Assembly: GCF_027596085.1 (NCBI RefSeq)
Contig: NC_072453.1
Span: 10,289,948 to 10,353,947, forward strand
Source: Anoplopoma fimbria
Lineage: Eukaryota; Chordata; Actinopteri; Perciformes; Anoplopomatidae
DNA length: 64,000 bases
Direction of reading: 5' to 3'
Part shown: piece by piece, positions 27,694 to 40,151 of the stretch
How the letters are laid out: every line of letters starts with the position of its first letter
Position numbering within the stretch: the stretch's first letter is position 1
Position numbers and translations under genes: made by a program
The notes under the pieces: model-generated
Databases searched by the model: none
Seen by the model: only the letters and a program-made list of their open reading frames with translations
What the model was told of the DNA's origin: nothing

Positions 27694-28375
27694 ACCAGGT
27701 GGAGGGTCGCTGTAAAAACTGGATGTGAAGGTAAGACTGAGACCGACCATACAAGGGAAAACAAAGCTAAAGAAAACTCTCCTTGTTCACTGTTTATGTG
27801 CAAATGTCTCGGCTGTTCTGTTGTAAAAAGATGAAATGTTTCTGTGTCTTGTGGAATCAGCACTGTTACACATCATTGACTGCAGACTTATTATAAAAGT
27901 TATTTATGGAAGCAGGGAGAGAGTCTGGACTGTCTCTCTTCCAGTTGTTTCATAATCCACATCGTCCTGAACTCATCCTTTAAATTGACTTAAAGTGTCT
28001 TCTTGACATTTGTCATCATATAAGCCTGCAATTTCTGCCAAAATGCCTTCTTGGATTCCATCTTCTTAACAACGCTGACTGTCAGGATTTTGGCCTCATG
28101 AATGAACTTTAACCGCATCGGGATCTGCATGATGAAGAAACTTCTTTCTCATTCTCAACTTGTCAAATATTGATAATTGGTCAATGCCACTGAGCATCTG
28201 ATACCGACGCATCAATCCAATTTAAACCAACCTGTGTTTTCTCCTTTCATCCACGAGACTGATTGTGTCCTGTGCAAAACTAAAAGCAAACGTTGACATT
28301 TTGTCACTTGATTTGTTCATGTCATTAGTCAATTGACTCGCTAGTGACATACGTTTTTAGTCAGCCAAGTTAACC

Positions 28376-28397
28376 ACTTCTTATATACAGTCTATGA
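28376..28397 (+). mobile_element. Solo terminal fragment of the TIR element
   Basis: CACTTCTTATATACAGTCTA matches the terminal 20 bp of the family, without the body. Confidence 0.55.
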
Positions 28398-28468
28398 TGT
28401 TAAGAGTAGAAACTGAAGTAGTTAAGCCGATGCTGGCTGCGTAAGCCAGTCGTTCTCGAAGGCTCTGC

Positions 28469-28935
28469 AAATGTGTTACAGCCGGGGAATCCCGGGTACA
28501 AACAGGACTCAAATGCAACGAGCCCAGAGAGCAGGATAAGGTGAAAATAGTCTTAACTTCTTTATGCAGGAGATCCTTCAGAATATCAGGCAAACCTCTC
28601 AGGCAGGGATGAGGCAAAACCAAGGTCAGGAAAAACAGGCCGAGATCACAAATAAAACAGGAACAAGAAAAAAATGAAATCACAGGAACGCTTAACACAA
28701 AGGAAAAAAGCAAACCAACAGAAACAGAGGAACACAGAGTCTACTGTACTGGGGAGGTGTTGGTGATTAGACACAGGTGGATCCAATCAGGGGCGAAGCA
28801 TATCACAAAGGTGGGAAGTGAAGTGACCTGAAACAAGAGAAGAGGTGTGTTGCACAAAATAAAACAAGAAAAATACTGAAATAACAAAATAAAGGAAAAC
28901 CTAACCTAAGGAGCAGAACGAGACGTGACAAAGTT
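28469..28935. repeat. Probable non-autonomous hAT-like repeat
   Basis: Contains 'cccgggtacaaacaggactc', 'caggcagggatgaggcaaaa', 'gatccaatcaggggcgaagc' and closes 'gaacgagacgtgacaaag'. This matches a layout I associate with short DNA-transposon derivatives in fish. No ORF. Only one copy is present in the window. Confidence 0.45.
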
Positions 28936-28939
28936 ATCG

Positions 28940-31900
28940 CTTTGCTTCGTTGTGCACCTCAGGATTTTTGTGAGCTTTTCAGACGTTAACTGTCACAACT
29001 AGTTTAAAGCACTGTTAAAAAAAACATTTGACTTAAATATTTTACCAGGCAAATCACATTGTTAACAGGATATTCAACCTTGGTTTAATGCATGTATACT
29101 TGACTTCTTTATTAACAGGACTTGTATTAAGACAATAAAGTAGTGCATAAATATGAGATATTACAATCCCTCCTTGTAATTGTGGAGGTTAGTTTATGGC
29201 GTTTCGTCAGTTACACTCGTTTCTTGTTTGTTCCCAGTTTATTTCGTTTGTACACCCTCTGGAGTTTTATAGAATAATGTAACAAACACGCCTTTTTGCG
29301 TGCTCGTAGCTTGCACGCTAAATGCGGAAGCTCGTGCTACGGCGTCCCTAAAAACAAAGCTTGACACGTCGACCAAAACTAACGCTAGAGGGTTACGTAG
29401 AGCGTTGTTGTTTGATCAAGCTTCGGCATTAGACAAGTTGGGGAGGGAGAAAGTGATGTGTTTGAGGACAGTTGACTGATTTTTCTGAGGCGCGTTAAGA
29501 TGTATCAAAAGACAAAACCTGAAGTAGCTCCCACCTTCACGATGAACTCCAATAAGCGTCGTCCTCGCTCTCACTCTCGTGCTGGCAGCACTCTTTATCT
29601 CCCAGCAGTGTTGTTTCAGGTGCTCAGTCTCTTGATGAATTATTAAGAGGACTCAGTGGAGCATGGATAAAGTTCAGCTCAGCTTCCTGGGCACTGAACC
29701 CCCTGCAGAGCCCCGTCCTGCAGCCTCCAGCTGCATCTCGACCCTGGGAAGAGACTTAATCAGAAACACGCCTCGGCCTCTGATCCGCACGGACTTGTCG
29801 CATAACTGTTTTGTATTCTTCGGAGGACGCTGTCTGCTGACACTAAAATGGAAGCAGGATGATCAACCGATTTTGTTGACACGTCAATACATCTCATTTC
29901 CCCCGGTTACGAAGACTGCAACAGTCTGAGAGAGGATTTTCTCTGAAGCGAGAACAGAATCTGCAGCACCCAAGGGACCGAACACGGCGATTAGTCTGCA
30001 CGGGAAACTTCCCAGAGAACAAAGTGTGATGAAGAGTAAGTAGAGGAGACGAGAGATCTCTCCAAGCTTCCAGATTTCATTTGCACTCTTAAAGATGGAC
30101 TTCAGCCGGCGTGAAAGAAGTGGCTGCAAGGATATCGATCGGTCGGGGTGATTACTGTTCCCCTGTGCCTTATTCTCAGTCATAACCATCATCTTTTTTG
30201 TTTTACTGCTGGTGCTGAGATTAGGCTCGTGAGGAAACAGATCAAGTATCATAAAGAGGTAGAACTGTCACCCCTTGAAGCGATTTCATCCTGTTTTTAT
30301 GATTGTTAATCATCTTGTTACACATTTGTATTTCTTTACCAAACTAACAAACCTTATTGGACTGTTTTGGTTTTGCATTTGTTGTTAGAATATTTGTTTT
30401 TCTATATTTAGTTCATACTGTATCTATTAGAGCATCTTTTTTACTTTGCATGTGAGTTTTTAAGTAATGAGTTGGTTGGTTCATGATAAGCAGCTCTGTG
30501 TACAATTATTATATCTATCTTCTGTAGCAAAGCAATTGGATTAGTGATTGTTTTCATGTATTTCCCCAAACGTCTACATAGTAGTTAATGTATGGAACCA
30601 CAAAAGAATTCATGTAATGAGTTTAATCTGAAGATGTACTTATACATCAACACATACTGCAGAAAACAGTGTTCTTCTCTGAGGTCAAACACTGCATGAT
30701 GAATGTACATCTACACTACACCTCCTACAGTGGAGCTCCTATTAATACTGAATAGGACATCCTATCTCAGCACGTGGGATGTTGTTACATAACAAGGAGG
30801 GAAATGTGAGAGCGTTTCATAGATAAACAAAGCAACTAAAATGTGAGTGAATTAGCTCTGAGCTCACATTTCCTGCAAAGACTGAGGAAGTGTCATTTTT
30901 TTATGGCCTGGATTTAGAACCCTGCATGTAATGTAGTGTGAAAAAGACTTCTTATCACAACAACAACACATCACAGCTGAGACCAGAGAAGTGAAAAACA
31001 GATTAAATCACAGACTGGACAGGAATGAAAGACTGATATTGTGTCCTCATGTAACGCTGAACGTGAATACTAACATATGGAGGCATTTGTCAGACTACAA
31101 CTCTGTCTAATGTTCTTCATTTCAAACAGATATTGGCATCAAAGTTTTTTTGAGGGGGGTCAAAACATTTAATTGAACTAAAAGAGTGGAAAAAATTATG
31201 TAACCACAAGTTCCATTCAGTAGCTGCTCTGGATCTTTGAAACGTATTGCATAGGTCCTTGTCAGCAGATAGAAGTTGCCAAGTTTTCATGAAATTGATG
31301 ATATATTTAGATTTTCATGTTCTTCCCCGAGCGCTGCATGGTTTTCGTATCCATGTTGGCTTACACGTCTATAGCTGTTTCCAAAATCAAGAATAAACAG
31401 TCAGACTCACCTTTAAAGCCAACATGTTTGAGGACTCCTTAAAGTGCTCAGAAGAAATAGCAATGCGAACATCGACAGTCCTATTACAGATGGGTAAAAC
31501 TCCATCTGATGAAGATCATCAGTGGTTACGTTGGACTGGTATTACGTTGGACTGGTATCTGGTCTCGTCATCGGATTATTAAGAATAACTATATAGAAAA
31601 ATACAATAGCCTCTCTGATGTTCTTGTATACTGATGGCGGTCATATAGAGTAATCAGTATTATATTGAAACAGATTCATAACCAGTTAAAAGTTCCTATT
31701 CGTAACTTTAAAGAGCGGACCTATGATGCTGAAGACCAGACACTTAAGACCAGCGAAACAGCAAAGGCCTTCAGGTGACCGATGACGTCAACCAAGGAGC
31801 CAATTTTAGACTAGTTCGATGAAATGTGGTCGTCTCCTGTGACGAATCTCACCCTCCTGTCTGCCAACTCTAACATGAGACGACCACAATGCATCATCTT

Positions 31901-33760
31901 TCCTGATCTCACTTAACTTCCCATCATTCACAAAAATCTGAGTTTATCATACACGGTTTTCAGGCAGCTGTCTTCTAAATAAAAGCCAGAATGCCCTTTA
32001 GAAGGCAAATATGATTCAAGCTTTGTTTAAAGAAAGGCGTTGGGCCGGTTTCTATCACACTGACCTCTCCCCTTTCTACACAACCACATACTGAATTACG
32101 CCATTGACCTCGATGATTGCTTTTTTGATCCGTGCTGTTCTGCTAGTTTATTGTGCTAAGGTGAATTAAAGCAGCCAAGCACTAAGATATTTCTCAATTT
32201 TATGATCGCATTCCTGCTACGAGTCATAAAATACTCCAGTCATATAATGGACTTGGAGCAGGGTTTTGGCACGAAAACAGCCTTTACAATCACAGCGATT
32301 GAATATGACCAACTGTTAGAAGAAGTCACATCATGAGGTCAGTTTCACAGATTGGGCGATCGTGGCTCCACAATGATGTTTACGTTGGTTAAGCATCCAC
32401 AAATGGTTTGTCATTGAAAGCTTGAGAGATAACACAGTCCAAATACGGCTTCACGGATGAGTGAAGTAAATTAGGAGAGTAGGACAGACAGAGAAAAACA
32501 GGATGGATGGATTCCAGGTGAAAAGGTTAGACGAGGAGACAGGATGGTAATGACTCAGGGGAGGGTGGAGGGTGATGGGGTCGTCACTGTCGGCCCATCT
32601 GCTGTTGTGGACCTGCAGTTTAATTGACTGAGTCCAAACCGACTTGTTGTTTTCCACAGTTTTACTCTGTGAAGAAAAAAACAACTCTCTTAAACAAACA
32701 TGACTTTCCTCACTCATAAGCTGCAGCAACATAAAGCGGCTCATCATCTGCAAAGGTGTTGATACTTGATATCCTCATATCAGACAGGATATACAGTATG
32801 TATCTTTATATATTGATGCATTTCTTATATCAGCCAGGTCTGTCCTCTGTCACTGAAACTATTAATTCATATTTTATTTAATTTGTGTAAATTAAACTTA
32901 ATCTAAAGATATCTATATTCAATAAATTCAATGATTTATGGAGCTGCAAGTTTGAGCTGCAACAATAAGTCAAGTAATCCCTTAACAAAAAATGTTTAAG
33001 ATAAAATGAAAAACATTCTCTGGATCCAGCTTCTCCAATTGTGAGAATATAATGATGATATAATAAGACAAAAGGAGAGATATGATGACATCGCTTTGAG
33101 TTCTAGGAAACTGTGAAGGATGCTAATTAATTAATCAAGAAAATATTAATCAACAATTAAATGTATTAAATCTTTGTGAGACTTGAATTATTTGGGGTAA
33201 AAGTAGTTAAATTAAAACTATTTTAATTGTATCTGCTAACCCTGAGCTTAACTCAACTTAAACTTAAATCCATTTTAGTATTACGGAGCAAATCAAACAA
33301 TGTATTAGTCCGCCTTTCAATAGCTTCCGACAACCTGACTCTGACTGTAGACCAACAGACTGAAGACGTAAATCTTTAATAACATCACAAATATATAGTT
33401 TCATCAGTAATTTCCTAAAACAGCTGGTCATTATAGTTTTTATCAAACAAATTGGAGGAAATAGTACATTTGTTGGGGACTGTTTTCAGCTGCAAATGAA
33501 TCCACATTTGGTGCTCTATTGAGTATTTGTATGTGTGATTGAATCAGAATTACCTAAAGTATATTCATGGTGATGGGGGAACAACAGTGAGGCTCATTTA
33601 TGTGTTTTTAATTGAACAGATATCACAATCGGTAATTGTTAGTAGTATAAAGTATAAATACATTTAGTGCTGGTTTTGGTCTTTTCATAGGATTTATTGA
33701 CAATTAGAAAGCTTTATATCACAACCCTTTTCCCATTGTTTTCTTGCCGTCTATAATTAA
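28940..33760. other. Intergenic, no supported gene
   Basis: AT-rich sequence between the last repeat and gpr142. A member of the AT-rich family is at 32950-33150 and a repeat related to 16439-16620 is at 33440-33680. The short ORFs here have no recognisable similarity. Confidence 0.5.
33440..33680 (+). repeat. Dispersed repeat family D, second copy
   Basis: 'ggaggaaatagtacatttgt', 'gctgcaaatgaatccacatt' and 'tggtgctctattgagtattt' match 16439-16520. It lies about 100 bp upstream of gpr142 exon 1. Confidence 0.65.
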
Positions 33761-33783
33761 AACCCAGGGGAAGCGCCAAGGTC

Positions 33784-33922
33784 ATGGTCGACTGGTCCAA
33801 TGTGACAGCATCCGGCCACCAGGAGCTGGGACTGAAACCTGAGGAGCTGCAGAAATCCAAATGTGTCCTGGGCTTCATCCCAGTCATCTACTACAGTATT
33901 CTGCTTTGTGTGGGAGTACCAG
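33784..33922 (+). CDS. gpr142: gpr142 coding exon 1
   Basis: 139 nt encoding MVDWSNVTASGHQELGLKPE through GFIPVIYYSILLCVGVP. The donor is GTACAC at 33923. The splice position matches the human LP|VSLL boundary. The start is the first ATG after a possible acceptor and is not certain. Confidence 0.86.
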
Positions 33923-36376
33923 GTACACTGTCACGATGTCCTGTTGTGAGAAAGTCTACATTTGCTAATTGTTTTGGTTTAAGGTTTAGAGATTTGCACA
34001 ATTTCTTACAGCTCAGTAAAATAATTACTTGAAACATTTGCGACTCTTATCAGAAAAAATGTCCTGTACGTGAGTAAAACATATTATTTTGTGATTTAGG
34101 TGAATTGACGATTTAAGGTCAAAATATGAACTGATGCACAACGTGATTTTATTAGTTTTAGTTGCACTGAATCTCATTCACAGCATCGTTTTTATTGATA
34201 TCTATTTATAACAGAAGTGGGAACTGTAGAGGACAGAAGAAATCAATACACTCGTGAGTTAGAGGTACATTACAATGCTGTAATGGACCAGCAACACTGT
34301 TGTCGCACACGACTAAGGTCTGATGGCTCTTTTCACAGGTTAAAATAATCTAATCATCTGAGTATCAGTTTGTTTAAGTATCAATTCATCCATCGATCCC
34401 TTGATCTGCATCAAAATGTATCAATAATTCTGGAAATAGTGGGAATAACTGTCTTCTTTGATGGACAGTGTTCACCTCCATATTGTTCTCATTACTGTGC
34501 CTCGTCTACAAATCAATGGCAGTGATTTGGTATTGATCCAGACAGAGTGGTGTCCAAAACAAGCGGACGTGTCACCAGAGCTTTCAGATGTGTCACGTAA
34601 TTGCACCCAAAGGAGAATAAATGGAAAGGCCAGAGTCAACAGAGAGGTCTGAAATGACTGGTGATGTTACAGATGCTGCAGTGAAAAGATCCTGCTGTTG
34701 ATGTAAAAAACAGATTGCAGAGACTGCACAGAAGAGATACTGTATGAAATGTGTTGCAAGGAGACTAATAAAATCACTGGTTTATAACTTAAACTGCTTT
34801 GAATGCATTTTACAAATGCGAGAATCTGACTTTTACTGTGTTGACTTTTCCTTATAAAAATGTGTCAGGCAATAAAATTTGCATCAGATTTGCAGTTCCA
34901 ACAAAAACAAACATCAAGCAACTTTCATTTCGTGTTGATTTTGGCGGTCCCTGTGGATGAAAGCGGTCGTGATTTGGAGCACCAGAGACCCTTTAGAAAA
35001 CCTCTCGTTTTACTGCAGCAAGGTTTGACAGTCTCAAATTTTCTCATTTTTAAAGCTACACAGTAACTAAAATATGTTGCGGAAAACATGAAATGAGCTC
35101 AGTGATCTTGATTCATATTTGATCAGCGCTGCCTGACAGTTTGATTGGGCATTAGAGAATAAGAGACTTCTCCGCTCTGATTGGTTGTTTTGCTCCAGGT
35201 GTGGTGGAATCTTGTAAATGTCATTAGGAGCACTAAAAGGACGCAGATGAACCTGATTTATTCACAGATGATCTGTATTGTGTACTTCTGTCAATATTTT
35301 GTGACAGTTTGAGCAAATATGACAAAGGGATATTAAAAAAATGAAGAGGTAAAAATAGTAGATAATCAAATTTTCTTCTTTATATAATTTCTGCCCCTCT
35401 GTGTTTGTTTCTGTCAGTGAACATCCTCACGGCCGTTGCTTTATCCCGACTGGCGTCCCGCACCAAGAAAGCTCTGTACTACTACCTTCTGGCGGTGACG
35501 GGCTCAGACATTCTCTCCCAGCTCTTCATCATCTTCGTTGGCTTCCTGCTGGAGACGGCGGTCTTTCACCGAGACGTCCCCATACTCCTGCTGCACTCCG
35601 TTAGCGCCGCCGAGTTCGCCGCCAACCATGCCTCCATCTGGTCTACGGTTCCCCTCACCGTGGACCGCTATGTGGCGCTGTGCCACCCTCTCCTCCACCG
35701 CCAGATCAGCTACCCGGCCCGCGCCAGGAAGATCATCGCGGCGGTCCTGGCGTTGTCTCTGGTGTCGGGCGTGCCCTTCTTCTGGTGGTCGGACATGTGG
35801 AGGAACAGCGACACGCCCACGGCCCTGGACACCGTCCTCATCTGGACACACGTGACCATCATCTACTTCCTGCCCTGCAGCATCTTCCTGGTGCTGAACT
35901 CTTTGATAATCCACACGCTGAGGGTGAGACAGAGGGAGCAGCGCTGCGAGGAGGAGCGCGGGCCCAAGTCGGCGCCTCCTCGGCGTCTTGGGAAAACGAC
36001 GGCCATGCTGCTGGCCATCACCTCCGTGTTCTCCGTGCTGTGGGCCCCCAGGACCGCGGTGGTCATCTACCACCTGTACGTGTCCTCGGTCCACCGGGAT
36101 TGGCGGGTCCACCTGGCCTACGACCTGTCCAACATGCTGGCCATGCTCAACACGGCCGTCAACTTCTTCCTCTACTGCTTCGTTAGCAAGCCCTTCCGCG
36201 GCGCCGTGCGGGATGTGTTGCTGCTCCGGGGGGGCCCGCTCTACCCCCGGCGCGCTCTGCCTCACCCGCAGGCCCCCACCAACGCCTCCATCTCTTCTCT
36301 GTACAGTGGGAACAACAAGCGCCCGCCACGGGACTCCACCCCCTTGTCACCTCGCAGGGCCAGAAAGCCCTCGTGA
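33784..36376 (+). CDS. gpr142: G-protein-coupled receptor 142, complete two-exon coding region
   Basis: Exons 33784-33922 and 35418-36376 join in frame (CCA G|TG AAC) to 365 codons plus TGA. It is a rhodopsin-class receptor related to GPR139. Mammalian GPR142 responds to aromatic amino acids (L-tryptophan) and signals through Gq in islet and gut endocrine cells. Seen here: sequon NVT at 6-8, TM1 starting GFIPVIYYSILL, TM3 AAEFAANHASIW and DRY at 129-131, ECL2 PFFWWSDMWRNSDTP, TM6 LWAPR in place of CWxP, TM7 NFFLYCFVSK in place of NPxxY, and a Ser/Pro/Arg-rich tail. Human GPR142 has a far longer N-terminus, so an upstream exon is possible: an acceptor-like CCCAG at 33763-33767 stays open into the ATG. 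Position beside btbd17 and gprc5c favours GPR142 over GPR139. Confidence 0.94.
35418..36376 (+). CDS. gpr142: gpr142 coding exon 2 (TM1 end to C-terminus)
   Basis: 959 nt starting VNILTAVALSRLASRTKKAL after TTTCTGTCAG and ending RRARKPS-TGA. Strong G+C bias at third positions. Long antisense ORFs over this exon are shadows. Confidence 0.97.
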
Positions 36377-36637
36377 CCCCGCGCTCCCCTCTCCTCTTAA
36401 TCCAAAACACCCATCATCCCACGGTCCCGGAGCACTTCTGACCCCAGAGACGCTTACTGCATTCCAGCTACGACCGTGGACAGCTGCCAGTCAGCCCTGA
36501 GGCTTTCTGAAAGGGCCTCTGATGAACTCACAAGAAGCATGTTGTTTTGTATTAAAGCATGTCACAGTCTGTTGTTTGTCCACGTAAATCAGATAACCGT
36601 GACAGCCTTTTTATTTTGGTTCAGAAGACTTTGACAA

Positions 36638-36643
36638 AATAAA
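36638..36643 (+). terminator. gpr142: gpr142 polyadenylation signal
   Basis: AATAAA 262 bp after the stop codon, the first canonical signal downstream. Confidence 0.75.
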
Positions 36644-37230
36644 AGTTTTCTTTTCCATATTTGGTAGCAATGTGACAAAACATGTTTTATATGTTATGTT
36701 ATGAGAAAGAAGGAAAGAATAACAGCTTGTTTTCTTCGTGGTTAGTTGGATCCATGATTAGGAGAAGAATGGGAGGAAGGAAACTGATTATGTACATGAA
36801 GCTACACTGAGTGTAATCAATTCATCCACCCAGTCCCACTTTTATCATGTCGTTCAATTTGTCTATTCTAATCACTCTGCTACGATATCAACTCAGCAAA
36901 GAGTGAGAGTTTAAATATGAACTGCTGTATCTGCCGTTGTGTAAAGATGCCGATTGCCCCAAATGACGATCCGCCCTGCTGAGCATTTACCAATAGAGCA
37001 AAAAGAAATCGCACTCCGTCTATACGGCGCGCTCCAAAGGCACGAAAAAACGCCAGCTGCTAAGGCGACTGTTTATTTTTCATGAAATGCAACTGGATGG
37101 AGCCTCGAATGAAAGCTGGCTGTTTGAGCGGCAGGAGAGGAGACCCTGCTCTTCAAACAGCCCCTCCGCTGCATCACCAGCACGGCCTCAGCTCTGGCTA
37201 AACAAACCTCAGATTAGCCTGATGGTCTGC

Positions 37231-37231
37231 A

Positions 37232-37271
<40 letters not shown>
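37231..37271 (+). repeat. (CA)n microsatellite
   Basis: About 20 uninterrupted CA units, with a second shorter (CA)n at 37308-37323. Confidence 0.95.
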
Positions 37272-37274
<3 letters not shown>

Positions 37275-38785
37275 GATACGTACTCTCATGCATGTACGAA
37301 CACGAGCACACACACACACACACAGATGTCAGCTAGTACATTTCCATTTGCTACAACAGGAATATCTAATAACAGCTAATTTTGCATACATTTCTCTAAG
37401 TTTTGGATGAGTCATCTGCTTCGGATGTGTACACGTTTAATTAATGCCCTCTGGAAAAGTGAGCTGTCACTTTGATTTTTCATGCAGCAATCATATGTCA
37501 CCAAGGTCTCTAATGGAGTCTGAGTAGATGCTGTCTAACAAATATTCAAATAATATCCACAAACTGTGGAGTCCATTTGGTGTGAATTATAGGATTTGTC
37601 TGGATTTGTCTGATTTGTCTGAATACATTTTTTGTAAAATCAACCCAGTCGCAAGGAAAACATTTTAACGTATGTTTCTGCAAACCACGGCTACGATTAA
37701 TGTCGATAAATGTAGACTTTATGTTTACTTATGTAACACAAGAAAGTCTGCTAAGAAAAGCTATTTATTTATTTAGTTACACTACTTACATAACGTTACG
37801 TAATAAAGTTCAATACTTTCAATACTCTGCTTCCATTACATTGTTGTGCTACATCACAACGTTGTCACGTTACGATTTTACGTTATTTTAGCAAAAGCCA
37901 TGATGTTTTTTCGAAGTAATTTTGTTATGTTTCACATTGTAACTACGTAGCTGTGAACATTTCTGCAAGCATGATAAGGGGGGGATATGAAATGCATGTA
38001 TGAAACATATTTTTGGTTCAGAAACATCAACATTCAACGTATTCCGTGGTTTGAAACGTACAATGATCAAAGTGGAGCATTTAACTTCTGAACAGCCAGA
38101 TATTTGTTCTCAAGTTCTGATGGAGACCAAACCAGAGCTAAAAGGAGATCTAGATTCATCAGATGGACACAGACACATCTCCTAATGAACTCTAATGTTG
38201 CCTTTGGGCAGCTGTTTGCTAACATGTTATAACTTTATCAACAAAATAAGATGCTCGTTTTGTAGTTCTTCTGCCCCTCAAGTGCAAAAGAAAAGCTTAA
38301 TGCAGCATCATCCATTACAAAGAACTTCAAAGCTTTCTAACTTCCTGTGTCATCACAAACATGTTTTAATGCTTCACTCAGCAATGCAGTCTCAAGTTCA
38401 GTATATATTAATATATATATATATTTATATATACAAATGTCCTCTGACCACCCATTCAGGTTCCAACATGCTCTCATCCCTCCACAGTCCTCATTGTGTT
38501 TACTGTAACAGTGAGACACAGTTTTCATGTCCTCGTGTCAATGTCGTCCCGCCGTCGTCCCACACTGAGTTCTGAGAGTCCGGACGCAGACGTAGATACA
38601 AACCGTTTCTTTGAAGACGTCTCCCGCTGCCTGACAATGACAGAGGGGGGTGTGAGAGAGCGTGTAGCGGCGGCGACCTTACACTGGTTAAGACGCTGGG
38701 GGGTCAGAGTCAGAGAGACGACTGAATAAACAGTTAATGTGAAGCGAAGATGTAAGAGCAGGTTTTGATTAAAGTTTAATGGAGC

Positions 38786-38893
38786 TGTGGGGGAGGAGAG
38801 GGAGTGAGGGGAGAGGGAGTGAGGGGGTGACCAGGAGAGGGTGAGGTAGGGACAAGGAGAGGGGTTGAGGAGGGGACCAGGAGAGGGTGAGGA
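38786..38893 (+). repeat. G-rich degenerate tandem repeat
   Basis: Repeated GGGAGTGAGG, AGAGGGTGAGG and GGGGACCAGG words over about 108 bp. Many closely spaced G3+ runs occur on the plus strand. Confidence 0.7.
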
Positions 38894-39359
38894 CAAACGT
38901 CCCCCAGGGTCTGCCTGCCACCTGTCCTTTGTTCCTGTTCAAACAGCTGGTTATGTATATGCTGTTCCGCAGGTGTCCCGATGAAAAGACAAATAACCAC
39001 AGAGAGTGACAAATGTATCCTATCAGATGAAGGTGTATAAATACTGAAAACGTGTATTTTATGGACAGTTACGAGGCGTACTCAAAACACATCCTTGACA
39101 AAGTATCAGTCTTTGGCTCACATGTGCATCCTAATATTTCATGTGAATCAAGTCTGTTCAGTCGGTTTAAACTTTAACATGGAACAAACGTTATCATACA
39201 GTCCAATGATTTTGTTTCTCCGATTTAGTAAATGTAAATATGATGAAAGTTGAAAGTCTTGCTCTCGTGCATGTTCACCTGTTGCAGATCTGTCTCCTAA
39301 AAAATGACGTTCCCATACGCAGAGCTGCATTGGGAAATAGGTTTTGAGGGAACCTTTTT

Positions 39360-39560
39360 GGGAGACTGCTGTTTGAATCCCGTGTGAACCAACTACTTGT
39401 GTAACCAAGTAGTACTTTTATTAGGATTTGTTTTAAGCCAAACCATGATGTTTTTTATTAAACCTAACAAAGTTGTTTTTTAGTGGTTATTTTTTGTTTA
39501 TACTAACGAGCTTAACCACATGTTCCAAACTGTTTCAAACTGCAACTGTAATCCGAGATA
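39360..39560 (-). repeat. Dispersed repeat family C, inverted copy
   Basis: 'aaaccatgatgttttttatt' and 'aacctaacaaagttgtttt' are the reverse complement of the family core. Confidence 0.5.
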
Positions 39561-39850
39561 AAAAAAAAAAATACCCATGGGACGTGAGTAAGATTGCAGT
39601 TTAGTTGTATGGGAACATAATTTTGTAGGAGACAGAGTTGCCTGTTGTTGTTGTTGACGTGACTTCACACACATTGTTTACATTATTTCTGTAATTGTAA
39701 AGCAGAATGATCCTGCCTGTAAGCACTGGGAAGAGTTTGATGTGCGGAGGAAATACATGTTTAAACTCAGGGTCTGTGAGGTTTGTTTCATTCTGTGAGG
39801 TCACAGAGGAGATTTTGAACGCTCTAGTTTGGTGTTTTTGCGTCACCCTC

Positions 39851-40151
39851 TCGCTTTTTTGCAACCAGTGAACAGGAAGTGACCATATTTGGACTGAGGA
39901 GGAGTGACGTAGAGACATCGTATCCGTCTCAGTGACCTGTCAATCATTGTGTAGCCCCGCCCTAAAGCATACCCTGCTTTATGGTCTATTTGACTCTAAA
40001 TGGACCATAATTTACTAAATGAACATCATGCTGTATTGAAGAAGACGTGAAACTAGAGATTGAGACCATAAACTCATGTTTACAATGTTTACTGAGGGAA
40101 TAAATCAAGAGAGAAGTAGAGTCATTTTCTCATAGACTTCTATACAACCAG
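39851..40151 (-). mobile_element. TIR element copy 5 (inverted, truncated)
   Basis: Runs from GCAACCAGTGAACAGGAAGT to ATAGACTTCTATACAACCAG and then stops. The roughly 60-bp terminal block with AGTCGCCCCCTGATGG is missing, and so is the other terminal inverted repeat. Confidence 0.82.

Noticed and set aside
35504..36265. 253-codon antisense ORF over gpr142
   Set aside because: Same explanation: an antisense frame of a GC-biased receptor exon.
33784..36376. Assignment as GPR139
   Set aside because: Some TM positions resemble GPR139, but EFAANHAS, HRDWRVHL and the btbd17/gprc5c neighbours match GPR142.
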